64,000 nt of DNA from an uncultured Opitutaceae bacterium (GTDB lineage Bacteria; Verrucomicrobiota; Verrucomicrobiia; Opitutales; Opitutaceae), in NCBI GenBank assembly GCA_937958045.1, contig CALFXL010000066.1, positions 62,001-126,000 on the forward strand, read 5' to 3'. The position numbers were made by a program, and so were the translations under genes. The notes beneath the pieces are model-generated. The model saw nothing but the letters and a program-made list of their open reading frames with translations, was not told the DNA's origin and did no database searches. This document shows, one piece after another, positions 9,374-17,835 of this stretch. Each line of letters starts with the position of its first letter. Within the stretch, counting starts at the first letter, position 1.

Positions 9374-11461
9374 GTGATCGCGTTCACCCCTTCTCATCTC
9401 CGCATCGCCCGCTCAGCCACGCTCTTCGGTCTCGGACTCGCATTGTCCAGTTCGCTCCCCGCTTCGTCGGGCGGTCCGACTCCCTTTCCGCTTCATCGCG
9501 CAGCACAAAACGCCGACCTCGCGACTTTGCGCAACGCGCTCCGTCTCGATCCTCGGCAAATCGATGTCACCGATCCCGCCGGCGTCACTCCCCTCTTCGT
9601 CGCGGTCTTCCACGGCAAGGAAGAGGTCGTGCGATTCCTTCTCGAACAAGGCGCCAAGGTCGATGCACGCGCGGCCGATGGCTCCACGCCGTTGTGCATC
9701 GCCGCATACCACGGCCACCTCGAAATCGCGCGGCTGTTGATCGAGCGCGGCGCTGATCTCGAAGCCAAAACCAACGACGACGGCTCCACGCCCTACGTGC
9801 TCGCCGCCAGCAATGGCCAGACGGAGATGATGACACTCCTCGCCAACCTCGGCGCTCGAACCGATGCGCGCACGCACGATCAAAGCTCCGCACTTTCACG
9901 CGCCGCGCTGGAGGGTCAGTCTGTATCCATCCAACAACTACGCGAAGCGGGCCTCGATATCGATTCGCGCGACAAGCATGGACTCACTCCGTTGATGATC
10001 GCCGCACGCGAAAATCAGCTCGAGGCGGTTCGCGCGCTGCTCGCGCAAGGCGCCGACATCCGCGCGCAAGACAACGAAGGGCTCACCGCACTGCATCAGG
10101 CCGCCAAGGAAGGCCACGTCGAGATGATCGACCTTCTTCTGGAAAACGGTGCCGTCATCGACGCGCGCGATTCACGTCAGCGCACGCCCTTGTTTATGGC
10201 GGCCTTTTATGGTTATGCCGGAGCCGCACGGCGTTTGTGCGAGAAAGGCGCCGACGTCGATGCGCGCGACCACAAAAACCGCACGCCGCTCTACATGGCC
10301 ACGCAAGACGGAGCCGAACCAACGGCCCTCGTTTTGCTCGAGCACGGCGCCAGCGTGGAGGATCGCATCATCGACGGGCAAAGTACGCTGAATCCACTGC
10401 GCGCCGCCGCCTATGATGGCTACATAGGCATTCTCAAAGCGCTCATCGCGAAAGGCGCCGATGTGAATGCAAAACGTCTCGACGATGGTTTCACTCCGCT
10501 GCTTTTCGCTGCACAAGGAGGGCATCTCGATGCGCTCAAAATCCTCCGGGTGCACGGCGCACATATCGACGATAAAACCCACGATGGTCGTTCCGCCGTT
10601 TGGCTCGCCGCACAGATGGGTTGGGTCGCCGTGGTGAAATACCTGCTCAACGAAGGTCTCGAAGTGGATGCGCGCGACTCCGAAGGACGCACGCCGCTCT
10701 TCGCCGCCGCCGAAGTCGGTTACTCCGCGGTTGTGCGTTTTCTTCTCGCACACGGCGCCGATGTGGACGCACGCACGGCAGACGGACGCACGCCGCTCAT
10801 CGTAGCCGCAAAAATCGGCAGCACCGCCACCATCGCTTCGCTGCTCGCGAAAGGCGCCGATGTGAACGCAACCTCTGATCAACGACTCACGCCGCTGCTC
10901 ATGGTGTGCGGCGCGGCGGGGCCGCATTTCATCGAACCCCCGCCCGGCGCTTATCTCGAAACGCTTCAGCTCCTCCTCGAAAAAGGTGCGCGGATGGACG
11001 TCGTCACACGCGACGGCGAGACGCCGGTTTATCTTGCCGCGTTGGAAGGCCGCGCGGACGTGCTGCGCGTTTTGCTGGATAAAAAACTCGATGCCACCAC
11101 TCCGGATCGCGCCGGACAAACGCCGTTGTTCGTCGCTGCCCGCGAAGGCCGCGCCACCACCGTCGAGTTGTTGCTCGCGCATGGCGTCGATCCAAACACC
11201 ACCAATCATGCAGGAGAAACTGCGCTCCACGCAGCCGCGCGCGGCGGGCATCTTGCGCCGATCCGTTTGCTGCTGGAGCACAATGCCCATATCGATCTCG
11301 CCACGCCTTCGGGAGAAACCGCGCTCACACTCGCAGACAAACTCGGACACCGTCCCGTCGTGCGTTACCTCGAACGTCGCGGCGCTAAACGTCCGGTCGC
11401 CACCGCTTCGTCCGCGAGCACGGTCGTCGCGCAAACAAACGAAAGCCCTGATTCTCGATGA
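9374..11461 (+). CDS. Exported ankyrin-repeat protein, large
   Basis: About 695 residues, of which residues ~35 to the end are roughly 19 ankyrin repeats (typical unit DARDxxGRTPLxxAAxxGHxxxVxxLLxxGADV). The N-terminus from the GTG at 9374 looks like a signal peptide: a basic start, then ATLFGLGLALSSSLPASSGG. A longer start at ATG 9329 would overlap paralogue B by 38 bases and put 15 extra residues before the signal; GTG 9374, 7 bases after the preceding stop, is preferred but not certain. Ankyrin repeats bind proteins; exported bacterial ones are less common. It overlaps the next ankyrin gene by 4 bases (ATGA), so translation is probably coupled. Confidence 0.85.
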   Translation: MIAFTPSHLRIARSATLFGLGLALSSSLPASSGGPTPFPLHRAAQNADLATLRNALRLDPRQIDVTDPAGVTPLFVAVFHGKEEVVRFLLEQGAKVDARAADGSTPLCIAAYHGHLEIARLLIERGADLEAKTNDDGSTPYVLAASNGQTEMMTLLANLGARTDARTHDQSSALSRAALEGQSVSIQQLREAGLDIDSRDKHGLTPLMIAARENQLEAVRALLAQGADIRAQDNEGLTALHQAAKEGHVEMIDLLLENGAVIDARDSRQRTPLFMAAFYGYAGAARRLCEKGADVDARDHKNRTPLYMATQDGAEPTALVLLEHGASVEDRIIDGQSTLNPLRAAAYDGYIGILKALIAKGADVNAKRLDDGFTPLLFAAQGGHLDALKILRVHGAHIDDKTHDGRSAVWLAAQMGWVAVVKYLLNEGLEVDARDSEGRTPLFAAAEVGYSAVVRFLLAHGADVDARTADGRTPLIVAAKIGSTATIASLLAKGADVNATSDQRLTPLLMVCGAAGPHFIEPPPGAYLETLQLLLEKGARMDVVTRDGETPVYLAALEGRADVLRVLLDKKLDATTPDRAGQTPLFVAAREGRATTVELLLAHGVDPNTTNHAGETALHAAARGGHLAPIRLLLEHNAHIDLATPSGETALTLADKLGHRPVVRYLERRGAKRPVATASSASTVVAQTNESPDSR

Positions 11462-12180
11462 ACGCTTTGGCTCCGCTTTGTTTTCTCCGGCCGATCGCTT
11501 TCGCCTGTTTGCTCGCCTCAACGCTCGCTGCACAAACGGAAACCGATCTATCCACGCGCCTTCTCGCCGCCGCTCGCGACGGTCAGACCGCTGAGCTCAC
11601 CGAGTTGTTGGGGAGAGGCATCGACATCAACGCACGCGACGAAACCGGCGCCACGCCGCTGGCCATGGCGGCGGCGGCAGGGCATCATGAGGCCGTTAAA
11701 ACCCTCCTCGCACATGGCGCACACGAAGACGTGCGCACAAAAAAACTCGAAACACCCCTCTATCTCGCCGCTGCCGGCGGCCACGTTGTTGTCGCGAAAC
11801 TGTTGATCGAAAAACATGCCGGCATCGATCTCACCGATCTTGAGGGACGCACACCTTTGTTTGTCGCCGCACGCGCCGGTCATCTCGCCATGGTGGAACT
11901 GCTGCTCGAAAATGGCGCAAAGCCCAACGCTACGATGAATACCGGCGAGTCTCCACTCTACGCCGCCGTCGAGGGCGGACACATGGAAATCGTGTCGGCG
12001 TTGTTGGAGATGGGCTCGCTCGCGACGTTTCATACGCGCGATGGCCACACGCCGCTTTCGCGCGCACGCCAGCTCGGCAACCAGCCCATGATCGAGCTGC
12101 TGCTCAGCGCAGGCGCGCGCATGCCCGACCCGAATCGCAACGCCGCCTCGCCATTCGGCGCTTCCGCGGCCGTGCCCTAG
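11458..12180 (+). CDS. Exported ankyrin-repeat protein, small
   Basis: 240 residues: signal peptide (FLRPIAFACLLASTLAAQ, cleavage near residue 25) followed by about six ankyrin repeats (for example DETGATPLAMAAAAGHHEAVKTLLAHGA and DLEGRTPLFVAARAGHLAMVELLLENGA). It ends in a short Pro/Ala tail. The start codon overlaps the stop of the larger ankyrin gene (ATGA at 11458-11461). Last gene of the repeat-protein cassette; a terminator-like hairpin follows at 12214. Probably exported, with a binding rather than catalytic function; partner unknown. Confidence 0.85.
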   Translation: MNALAPLCFLRPIAFACLLASTLAAQTETDLSTRLLAAARDGQTAELTELLGRGIDINARDETGATPLAMAAAAGHHEAVKTLLAHGAHEDVRTKKLETPLYLAAAGGHVVVAKLLIEKHAGIDLTDLEGRTPLFVAARAGHLAMVELLLENGAKPNATMNTGESPLYAAVEGGHMEIVSALLEMGSLATFHTRDGHTPLSRARQLGNQPMIELLLSAGARMPDPNRNAASPFGASAAVP

Positions 12181-12213
12181 ACAGGGCTTTCGCCGCGCGG
12201 AGGTTTTGTCGCT

Positions 12214-12249
12214 CTGAAGTTGCAGGGCTCGCCCGCACACTTCAGTTTT
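12214..12249 (+). terminator. Terminator-like hairpin ending 7 bases before the sufT start
   Basis: CTGAAGT (12214-12220) pairs with ACTTCAG (12239-12245), with an inner GGGC/GCCC stem, followed directly by TTTT (12246-12249). It resembles a rho-independent terminator for the ankyrin operon, yet the sufT ATG is at 12257. Either sufT is read through, or the hairpin attenuates sufT expression. Confidence 0.65.
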
Positions 12250-12256
12250 GGGCTCA

Positions 12257-12802
12257 ATGAACCACGACCGCACGCTCACCCGCGACGTCATCGCCACGCA
12301 AATCCCTTCCGGAGACAAATACCCGCTCACCGCAGGTTCCAAGGTCTTCATCCATCAGGTCCTCGGCGGCAGTTACACTGTCCAGACCGACACCGGCCTG
12401 TACCGGATCGACGGGAAAGATGCGGACGCCCTGGGCGAACAAGTCGTCGATCATAAAATCGACGCCGCCACGCTCGCGGACGGCGCGCCTGATCCGGACG
12501 TCATCTGGGAGCAGTTGAAAAAAGTGTACGACCCCGAGATCCCCGTGAACATCGTCGATCTCGGCCTCGTTTATTCCATGGACGTCGAGAAGCTCGAAGG
12601 CGACCAAGGCTACAAGGTCAACGTGACCATGACACTCACCGCCCCTGGCTGCGGCATGGGACCGGCCATTGCCGAAGATGCGAAATCGAAGATTCTCCTC
12701 ATTCCCGGCGTGAGCGCGGCCGAGGTGAAGATCACCTGGGAGCCCGCCTGGAACCAGTCGATGATCAGTGAAGAAGGCAAAATGAAGCTCGGCCTCATCT
12801 AA
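12257..12802 (+). CDS. sufT: Fe-S assembly protein SufT (MIP18/DUF59 family)
   Basis: Auxiliary factor for Fe-S protein maturation, belonging to the family often linked to suf loci. 181 residues: an N-terminal region (SKVFIHQVLGGSYTVQTDTGLYRIDG) followed by the DUF59 domain, with YDPEIPVNIVDLGLVY and the conserved TAPGCGMG cysteine. Both parts together are typical of the longer SufT form. Start at ATG 12257; an in-frame TTG 9 bases earlier is inside the T-run. It is separated from the sufCBD operon by seven kilobases but belongs to the same pathway. Confidence 0.9.
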   Translation: MNHDRTLTRDVIATQIPSGDKYPLTAGSKVFIHQVLGGSYTVQTDTGLYRIDGKDADALGEQVVDHKIDAATLADGAPDPDVIWEQLKKVYDPEIPVNIVDLGLVYSMDVEKLEGDQGYKVNVTMTLTAPGCGMGPAIAEDAKSKILLIPGVSAAEVKITWEPAWNQSMISEEGKMKLGLI

Positions 12803-12808
12803 ACGACA

Positions 12809-12873
12809 ACGAGCCGGCGATGTGCCGGCTCGTATTCAAAAAAACCCTACAAGCAGCCGGAGGAGACTCCGGC
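12809..12873. repeat. Two consecutive hairpins after sufT
   Basis: ACGAGCCGGC/GCCGGCTCGT (12809-12818 with 12824-12833) and GCCGGAG/CTCCGGC (12856-12862 with 12867-12873). Neither has a T-run on the sufT strand; the A-run at 12838-12844 lies between them. With the following terminator they form a cluster of three stems in 100 bases. Confidence 0.6.
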
Positions 12874-12891
12874 GATTCCCGGGCAGACATT

Positions 12892-12913
12892 AACCCTCCG
12901 CACGGAGGGTTTT
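12892..12913. terminator. Terminator between sufT and the convergent gene
   Basis: AACCCTCCG at 12892-12900 pairs perfectly with CGGAGGGTT at 12903-12911 across a 2-base gap, followed by a short T-run. It sits between two convergent genes and serves sufT at least. Confidence 0.75.
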
Positions 12914-12934
12914 ATGTTTAAGAAAACCGTGTGT

Positions 12935-13462
12935 TCAGGGAGTGGATGCAGCGATGGCGCTGGCCTGTTCTTTGCCTGCGAGGGCATCGCGGAACGTCGG
13001 CGCCCTCATCGCATAGTCGAAAGCTCCCGAGACCGCGTTGTTCAGGCCCGGATCGCGCGGATGCGTGAGGAGGAAAAAGGTTTGATTCGCATCGCCAGTG
13101 CCGGCATCGATCGCCTTCTCGACCACCACGCCGTCCTTCAACAGCGCGGTCGGCACTGAGCTGCCGATGACCACCACCGCATCACAAGAGCCCATGCGCA
13201 GCTGACGCGCCGCCCACGGAGCATCGGTGGCCTCGATGACCACGCGCACCGGAGTTTGATATTCGCGGCTCATGCCCGCCGAAAGCGAGGTGGCCAGAGC
13301 TGCATGGAGCTGAGGCTGATCACCGAGTTTGCCGCTCATATCGAGAACCGCGACACGCACATCCGTGGTCGCCTCTACACTGACCGCCTCAGAAGCGCTG
13401 GCCGAAGCCACGCTGACGAATAGACATAGCCCGAGTAGCCGGGAATAAACGCTTGTTTTCAT
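12935..13462 (-). CDS. Exported protein of unknown function, possibly solute-binding-like
   Basis: 175 residues with a signal peptide (LLGLCLFVSVASASASEA). The mature part (VRVAVLDMSGKLGD, CDAVVVIGSSVPTALLKDG, QTFFLLTHPRDPGLNNAVSGAFDYAM) loosely recalls one lobe of periplasmic phosphate/phosphonate binding proteins, but it is too short for a full two-lobe protein. Treat as hypothetical. Downstream of and in the same direction as the HDOD gene. Confidence 0.6.
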   Translation of the reverse strand: MKTSVYSRLLGLCLFVSVASASASEAVSVEATTDVRVAVLDMSGKLGDQPQLHAALATSLSAGMSREYQTPVRVVIEATDAPWAARQLRMGSCDAVVVIGSSVPTALLKDGVVVEKAIDAGTGDANQTFFLLTHPRDPGLNNAVSGAFDYAMRAPTFRDALAGKEQASAIAASTP

Positions 13463-13600
13463 TGGGGAAACGACGTGGGGTTTTTGGCGCCCACCAAAGA
13501 TGATAGGACACCGCCCTTCACATCGGTCCTGTGCTGCAATTATTTAGGCGAATTTTACGCCGATCTCCGCTTCCTTCTCAACCAGTTAAGTAAAAGCGAT

Positions 13601-14479
13601 TTACGCGGCAACAAACTCAAGCGTATTGCGCGCGTCGCCAAGGCTCATGCGCACGTCCACCACCAAACGAGCAAGTTGTTCCGGGGTAATGCGTAGCGGG
13701 CGCAACAACACCGCGGGCGGCACGGCGGGCGCTTCGCGATCTTCATCCAAGCACACCACGGCACGCAGCCATTTCGCGGCATACAGCAAACTCGCCGCGC
13801 GCGCATAACCGGCCGAGCCCAAGGGCGTGAGTTGCCAGCGGATCGGTTCGACGACGGTCGCGGGCAGTCCCCACGACTTCAGCAATTCCGCGCCCACTTC
13901 CGCGTTGGTCAGTCCCAACAACGCACGCTCCGCATCCGTAAACTCACGCGGGAAAACACGCGGCGCCAAGACAAGCGAGGGTTCGTTCGGCGACACCGCA
14001 CGATCGATCGCGACCATGCCCGCAGCATGCAAAAGCCCGGCCATGTACGCCGCGTCTTTGTCCTCGCCGGCGATCTCCGCCAAGCGCTCCGACGCCAGAG
14101 CACACGCGACCGACGCGCGCCAGAAATCCTCCATATCCATTCCGTATAGAGAAAGTGGATACGACACCAACTGCGACTCCGACACACGCTCGACCATCGC
14201 ATGCACCGTATTGAAGCCGAGGCGATTCACCGCTTCTTCGACCGACACGCAGTGTTCTCCGCGCTCGGCACTCCAGCCGTTGGCGACTTGAAGCACCAGC
14301 GCCGTCAGTCCGGCATCGAGCCGCACCAGCGAGCTCACCTCCTGCAAAGTCGGGTAGTTCGAGCGCAAAAGCGCATGCAACTGCAGCAGCACGCGCGGGG
14401 ACGAGGGCAGCACAGAAATACCGGCCACGACTTGCTCGACCGACAGCCGTGTCATCATGGGCGATTGTGTAAGAAGCAT
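13601..14479 (-). CDS. HDOD domain protein
   Basis: About 292 residues; HDOD domains are HD-superfamily relatives found in bacterial signalling proteins and usually lack the full metal-binding HD motif. Visible here: LPSSPRVLLQLHALL at the domain start, VRLDAGLTALVLQVAN, YMAGLLHAAGMVAID in place of the HD motif, and the alpha-helical tail. No other signalling domain is attached. The start is uncertain: ATGs at 14479, 14458 and 14455 all fit; the open frame to 14578 reaches the divergent clpP promoter region and is unlikely to be coding. Confidence 0.8.
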   Translation of the reverse strand: MLLTQSPMMTRLSVEQVVAGISVLPSSPRVLLQLHALLRSNYPTLQEVSSLVRLDAGLTALVLQVANGWSAERGEHCVSVEEAVNRLGFNTVHAMVERVSESQLVSYPLSLYGMDMEDFWRASVACALASERLAEIAGEDKDAAYMAGLLHAAGMVAIDRAVSPNEPSLVLAPRVFPREFTDAERALLGLTNAEVGAELLKSWGLPATVVEPIRWQLTPLGSAGYARAASLLYAAKWLRAVVCLDEDREAPAVPPAVLLRPLRITPEQLARLVVDVRMSLGDARNTLEFVAA

Positions 14480-14591
14480 GCAGCCCTCATCGGCGCACTG
14501 GGGTAAAACCTTTACTGCCAACAGGTGATTTCCCGGACTCATTCGAAAAATCGACTGGCAAAAACAGACCTCCCGCACACGTTACGCCACC

Positions 14592-15245
14592 ATGCCCATG
14601 ACCCACTTCCATTCGACCGCTCCAACCAATCTTCCGCGCTTCGATGACGACGACGACGATGATGAGAAGGAGAACGCGCAGGCGCGCAAAAACGCCGCTC
14701 CGGTCGCCATGCTCATTCAGCGCAAGTTTCTCGAAGAACGAAAAATCTTCCTCTGGGGCCCCGTAACCGACGAGTCCGCCAAGGACCTCACCGAAAAACT
14801 TCTCTACCTCGAAAGCACCGCGCCGGGTAAGGAAATCAATTTCTACATCAACACCCCCGGCGGCTCCATCACTGCAGGCATGGCCGTGTATGACACGATG
14901 AAACTCATCAGCTCTCCCATCAATGTCATCGTCACCGGCATGGCTGCCTCGATGGGCTCCATCTTGCTCAGCGGCGCGCCCAAAGGTCGTCGCTACATCT
15001 ACCCGCACGCCCGCGTGTTGATTCACCAGCCGCTCATCTCCGGCCGCATGGTCGGTCCAGCGACGGACATCAACATTCAGGCGAAAGAAATGGAAAAGCT
15101 GCGCGCCGAGTTGAACCAGATCCTCGCCGACGCGTCGGGCCAACCGATCGAACGCATCAATCAAGACACCGATCGCGATTTCTACCTCAACGCGCAGGAA
15201 GCCATCGCCTACGGTCTCGCCGACAAGATCGTCGAAAAGATCTGA
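14592..15245 (+). CDS. clpP: ATP-dependent Clp protease proteolytic subunit
   Basis: Serine protease of the Clp complex that degrades unfolded and regulatory proteins in the cytoplasm. 217 residues. Catalytic Ser120 in GMAASMGS, His145 in LIHQPLISG, and the Asp in the DTDRDFYLN segment are present, as is the oligomerisation strand INFYINTPGGS. Unusual: residues 18-24 are seven consecutive aspartates followed by EKE, an acidic extension before the conserved core that may be a propeptide. No clpX follows; a terminator comes directly after. Confidence 0.93.
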   Translation: MPMTHFHSTAPTNLPRFDDDDDDDEKENAQARKNAAPVAMLIQRKFLEERKIFLWGPVTDESAKDLTEKLLYLESTAPGKEINFYINTPGGSITAGMAVYDTMKLISSPINVIVTGMAASMGSILLSGAPKGRRYIYPHARVLIHQPLISGRMVGPATDINIQAKEMEKLRAELNQILADASGQPIERINQDTDRDFYLNAQEAIAYGLADKIVEKI

Positions 15246-15281
15246 GCGCGGCCAACGTTTCCAAATATCTCTCGTTTCTCC

Positions 15282-15308
15282 GGCGCGGATCACTCCGCGC
15301 CTTTTTTT
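15282..15308 (+). terminator. Rho-independent terminator of clpP
   Basis: Perfect stem GGCGCGGA/TCCGCGCC (15282-15289 with 15294-15301), 4-base loop, then T7. Confidence 0.92.
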
Positions 15309-15317
15309 GTGTTCCCA

Positions 15318-16700
15318 TCACTCGCGCGTCGCGTGTGACAATTCTCGTTCCGCCAACGCTGCGCGCAGTTCTTCGCTTGGACGTGCCGCGATCGCCTCGC
15401 GCAAGACACGAAGCGCTTCAGGCATTTGTCCCGTTTTTTCCAACCGCACCACTTCGCGCAAAATCACGTAAGGGAAAAACGTGTCCGGCAGCTCCGCACG
15501 GCGTTTCCATTGCTCCGCATAACTCACCTTGAAAGGTCGATACAGCGGATCGCCCAACACCACCTGCTGCCAGCTCAGCGCACGCAGCGCATAAAACGTC
15601 GCCTCTCCCAGAGTCTTCCCCTGCGCCAACTGCTCGACGAGCAGATGCGGTTGATGCGTGAATGCGAGATAGGGCTCATAGACATTTCCAAACGTCGCCG
15701 TCACGCCGCGCGCGATGAGCGGACCACACCAATGCGTCTGCGTCGTCCGCACCGTCTCCGCGGAAAAACTGTGCAGATGCAACGCCACCGCGCCCGGCGG
15801 AAAACGAAAATCCACGCGCGCCATCGGCCCGGAAATTTGTCCGCCATACCAGCCGAAATACAGCACCGGCGCATCAAAGCGCGCATCCGCAGCGAACATC
15901 GTTGGCTCGCGATCAACCGTAAGGTCGAAGTCCAGCGCCGCCAATTGCTTCGCGACTTCCTCCATCCACGCATCGCCTTCCGCGTGCGGCCCGCCGATGT
16001 CCACATACGCGCGTCCAATCAAACCGCGCGCCTCCGCTTCCAAGGCGCGATCGATCATGCCTTTCACCGATTCCACATCGGGGCCATCGAGTCGCGAAAC
16101 ACGCACCACGGCATTACGCTCGATCGCCGATGGCCGCTCCTTGCGATACAACGGATTCGGCACAAACGCATTGATCGTATAACCCGGACGCGCGATCAGC
16201 GCCAATTCCGCATCCACCGCGCCGCGATTCGTGCGAAACTCACGCCGATCCGTCAGCCCGCGCACTTCTTTGTACAATTCAGCGTCGTGCGACACGCGCA
16301 AGGGCACACCATAACACGTAACCAAATATTGGATACGATGCCCGACCACGAGAGGGCGTTTCCGCCCGATCTCATCCCTTCGGTCCGAACTCGCGCCCAC
16401 CAGCCATTCGCGCGCCAACAGTTCGTCCTGCAGCGGCTGATAAATCGTATCGATGAACGTCCGCCATCCGATCGTTTCTTCGCGCGGCATGGGCAATACC
16501 ACGATGTTCTGCTCCGGAATGCCGCGTCTCGCCGCGTAGTGTCGCGCGAGCGCGAGCGAATCATCCATCAACGCATTGGCAACAATCACCACACCCGCGG
16601 CTTCTTCGGAAGCGGATTCCGCGCGTAACGCTCCGGCTAGCGTCCCCAACATCAGAACCAATCGCCAGCGCCAGCGAAGATGTCGGATGTACCGTGCCAT
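15318..16700 (-). CDS. TIGR03790-type exported protein
   Basis: 460 residues with a signal-like N-terminus (WRLVLMLGTLAGALRAES). The mature part matches my memory of the TIGR03790 family found in Verrucomicrobia and Planctomycetes: ANALMDDSLALARHYAARRGIPEQNIV at the start, IQYLVTCYGVPLRV in the middle, PVLYFGWYGG, and the C-terminal LGDPLYRPF. The biochemical function of the family is not known to me. The last 45 residues form a short TPR-like helical pair. Start at ATG 16700; the longer frame to 16739 adds an improbable N-terminus. Divergent from the S1/P1 nuclease gene. Confidence 0.75.
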   Translation of the reverse strand: MARYIRHLRWRWRLVLMLGTLAGALRAESASEEAAGVVIVANALMDDSLALARHYAARRGIPEQNIVVLPMPREETIGWRTFIDTIYQPLQDELLAREWLVGASSDRRDEIGRKRPLVVGHRIQYLVTCYGVPLRVSHDAELYKEVRGLTDRREFRTNRGAVDAELALIARPGYTINAFVPNPLYRKERPSAIERNAVVRVSRLDGPDVESVKGMIDRALEAEARGLIGRAYVDIGGPHAEGDAWMEEVAKQLAALDFDLTVDREPTMFAADARFDAPVLYFGWYGGQISGPMARVDFRFPPGAVALHLHSFSAETVRTTQTHWCGPLIARGVTATFGNVYEPYLAFTHQPHLLVEQLAQGKTLGEATFYALRALSWQQVVLGDPLYRPFKVSYAEQWKRRAELPDTFFPYVILREVVRLEKTGQMPEALRVLREAIAARPSEELRAALAERELSHATRE

Positions 16701-16779
16701 AAACTCGCGCAAACAAACGACCACCACGCTCGCGCGCAAATATTCTCGGCCCGTATTCGCTTCGGACTATTGTCTCCGG

Positions 16780-17808
16780 ATGCGCTCTTCTCGTCTGTGT
16801 TTTGCCACCCTTTTCCTCGCCATCGCCGGCACCGCCTTTTCGTGGGACTACGAAGGTCATCGCGCAGTCAATCTCACCGCGCTCGAATCGCTGCCGCCTG
16901 AGTTTCCGGCTTTCATCCGCGATGCCGCTGCCCGCGAACGCATCGCCTTTCTCGCCGGCGAACCCGATCGCTGGCGTAATGTTTCGCAGGATCTTCCGCT
17001 GAAACATGCGAGTTCGACCGACCACTTCATTGACTTCGAGGATCTCACGCCGCTCGCACTTTCCCCCGAAACGCTCAGCGATTTCCGTCACATCTACACG
17101 TCGCAGGTTTTTCTCGCGCGTGAGAAATACGCGGACCGACTTCCGCCGATCGATCCCGCGCGCAATCGCGATCGCACGCGCGAATTGCCGGGCTATCTCC
17201 CGTGGGCCATCACCGAATCCTACTCGCGGCTGAAATCCGCCTTTTCGTATCTCAAAGCCTATGAGGAAGCCGGCACCGCGGAAGAAATCGAAAACGCCAA
17301 AGCCAACGTCATCTATCTCATGGGCCTCATGGGCCACTATGTCGGCGATGGCGGCCAGCCGCTGCACACAACGAAACACTTCAACGGTTGGGTCGGCGAA
17401 AATCCCAAGGGCTATTTTACCGAGCGCACGTTTCACGCGAAGGTCGACGGCGCGTTCATCCAGCGCATGGGCGGCGTCTCGCTCGAACGCATTTTCCGCG
17501 AGGTCAAACCTGCGCAGCGCCTCGCCACGGCAACACCCGCCTCCGGTCGCGATCCGATTTTCGAACACGCGCTTCGCTACTTGCTCGCGCAACTCGAACA
17601 AGTGGAGCCGCTCTACATCTTGGAAAAGGATGGCAAACTCGATCCCGAGCGCGCCGAGGCCCAGGAGGGTCTGCTCTTTATCGAAAAACAAATCTCCACC
17701 GCCGGCCACATGCTCGGCTGTCTCTGGCTCACCGCTTGGCACGAAGCGCCGACCGACACGTATCTGCGCGGTCAGCTTTTCGCGCGACGCACACGCGAAG
17801 CAAAATAG
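16780..17808 (+). CDS. Secreted S1/P1-type zinc nuclease
   Basis: Exported zinc-dependent phosphodiesterase that degrades single-stranded nucleic acid, or a related phospholipase-C-fold enzyme. 342 residues; the signal peptide LCFATLFLAIAGTAFS is followed immediately by WDYEGHRAVN. In this family the mature N-terminal Trp and the following His bind zinc, which fixes the cleavage site and supports ATG 16780. Further ligands: DHFIDFEDL and the GHYVGDGGQPLH motif (HxxxD). No neighbouring nucleotide transporter. Divergent from the TIGR03790 gene with an 80-bp spacer. Confidence 0.85.
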   Translation: MRSSRLCFATLFLAIAGTAFSWDYEGHRAVNLTALESLPPEFPAFIRDAAARERIAFLAGEPDRWRNVSQDLPLKHASSTDHFIDFEDLTPLALSPETLSDFRHIYTSQVFLAREKYADRLPPIDPARNRDRTRELPGYLPWAITESYSRLKSAFSYLKAYEEAGTAEEIENAKANVIYLMGLMGHYVGDGGQPLHTTKHFNGWVGENPKGYFTERTFHAKVDGAFIQRMGGVSLERIFREVKPAQRLATATPASGRDPIFEHALRYLLAQLEQVEPLYILEKDGKLDPERAEAQEGLLFIEKQISTAGHMLGCLWLTAWHEAPTDTYLRGQLFARRTREAK

Positions 17809-17835
17809 CGCCGCGAGCTGCGCTCGTGGTTGCCG

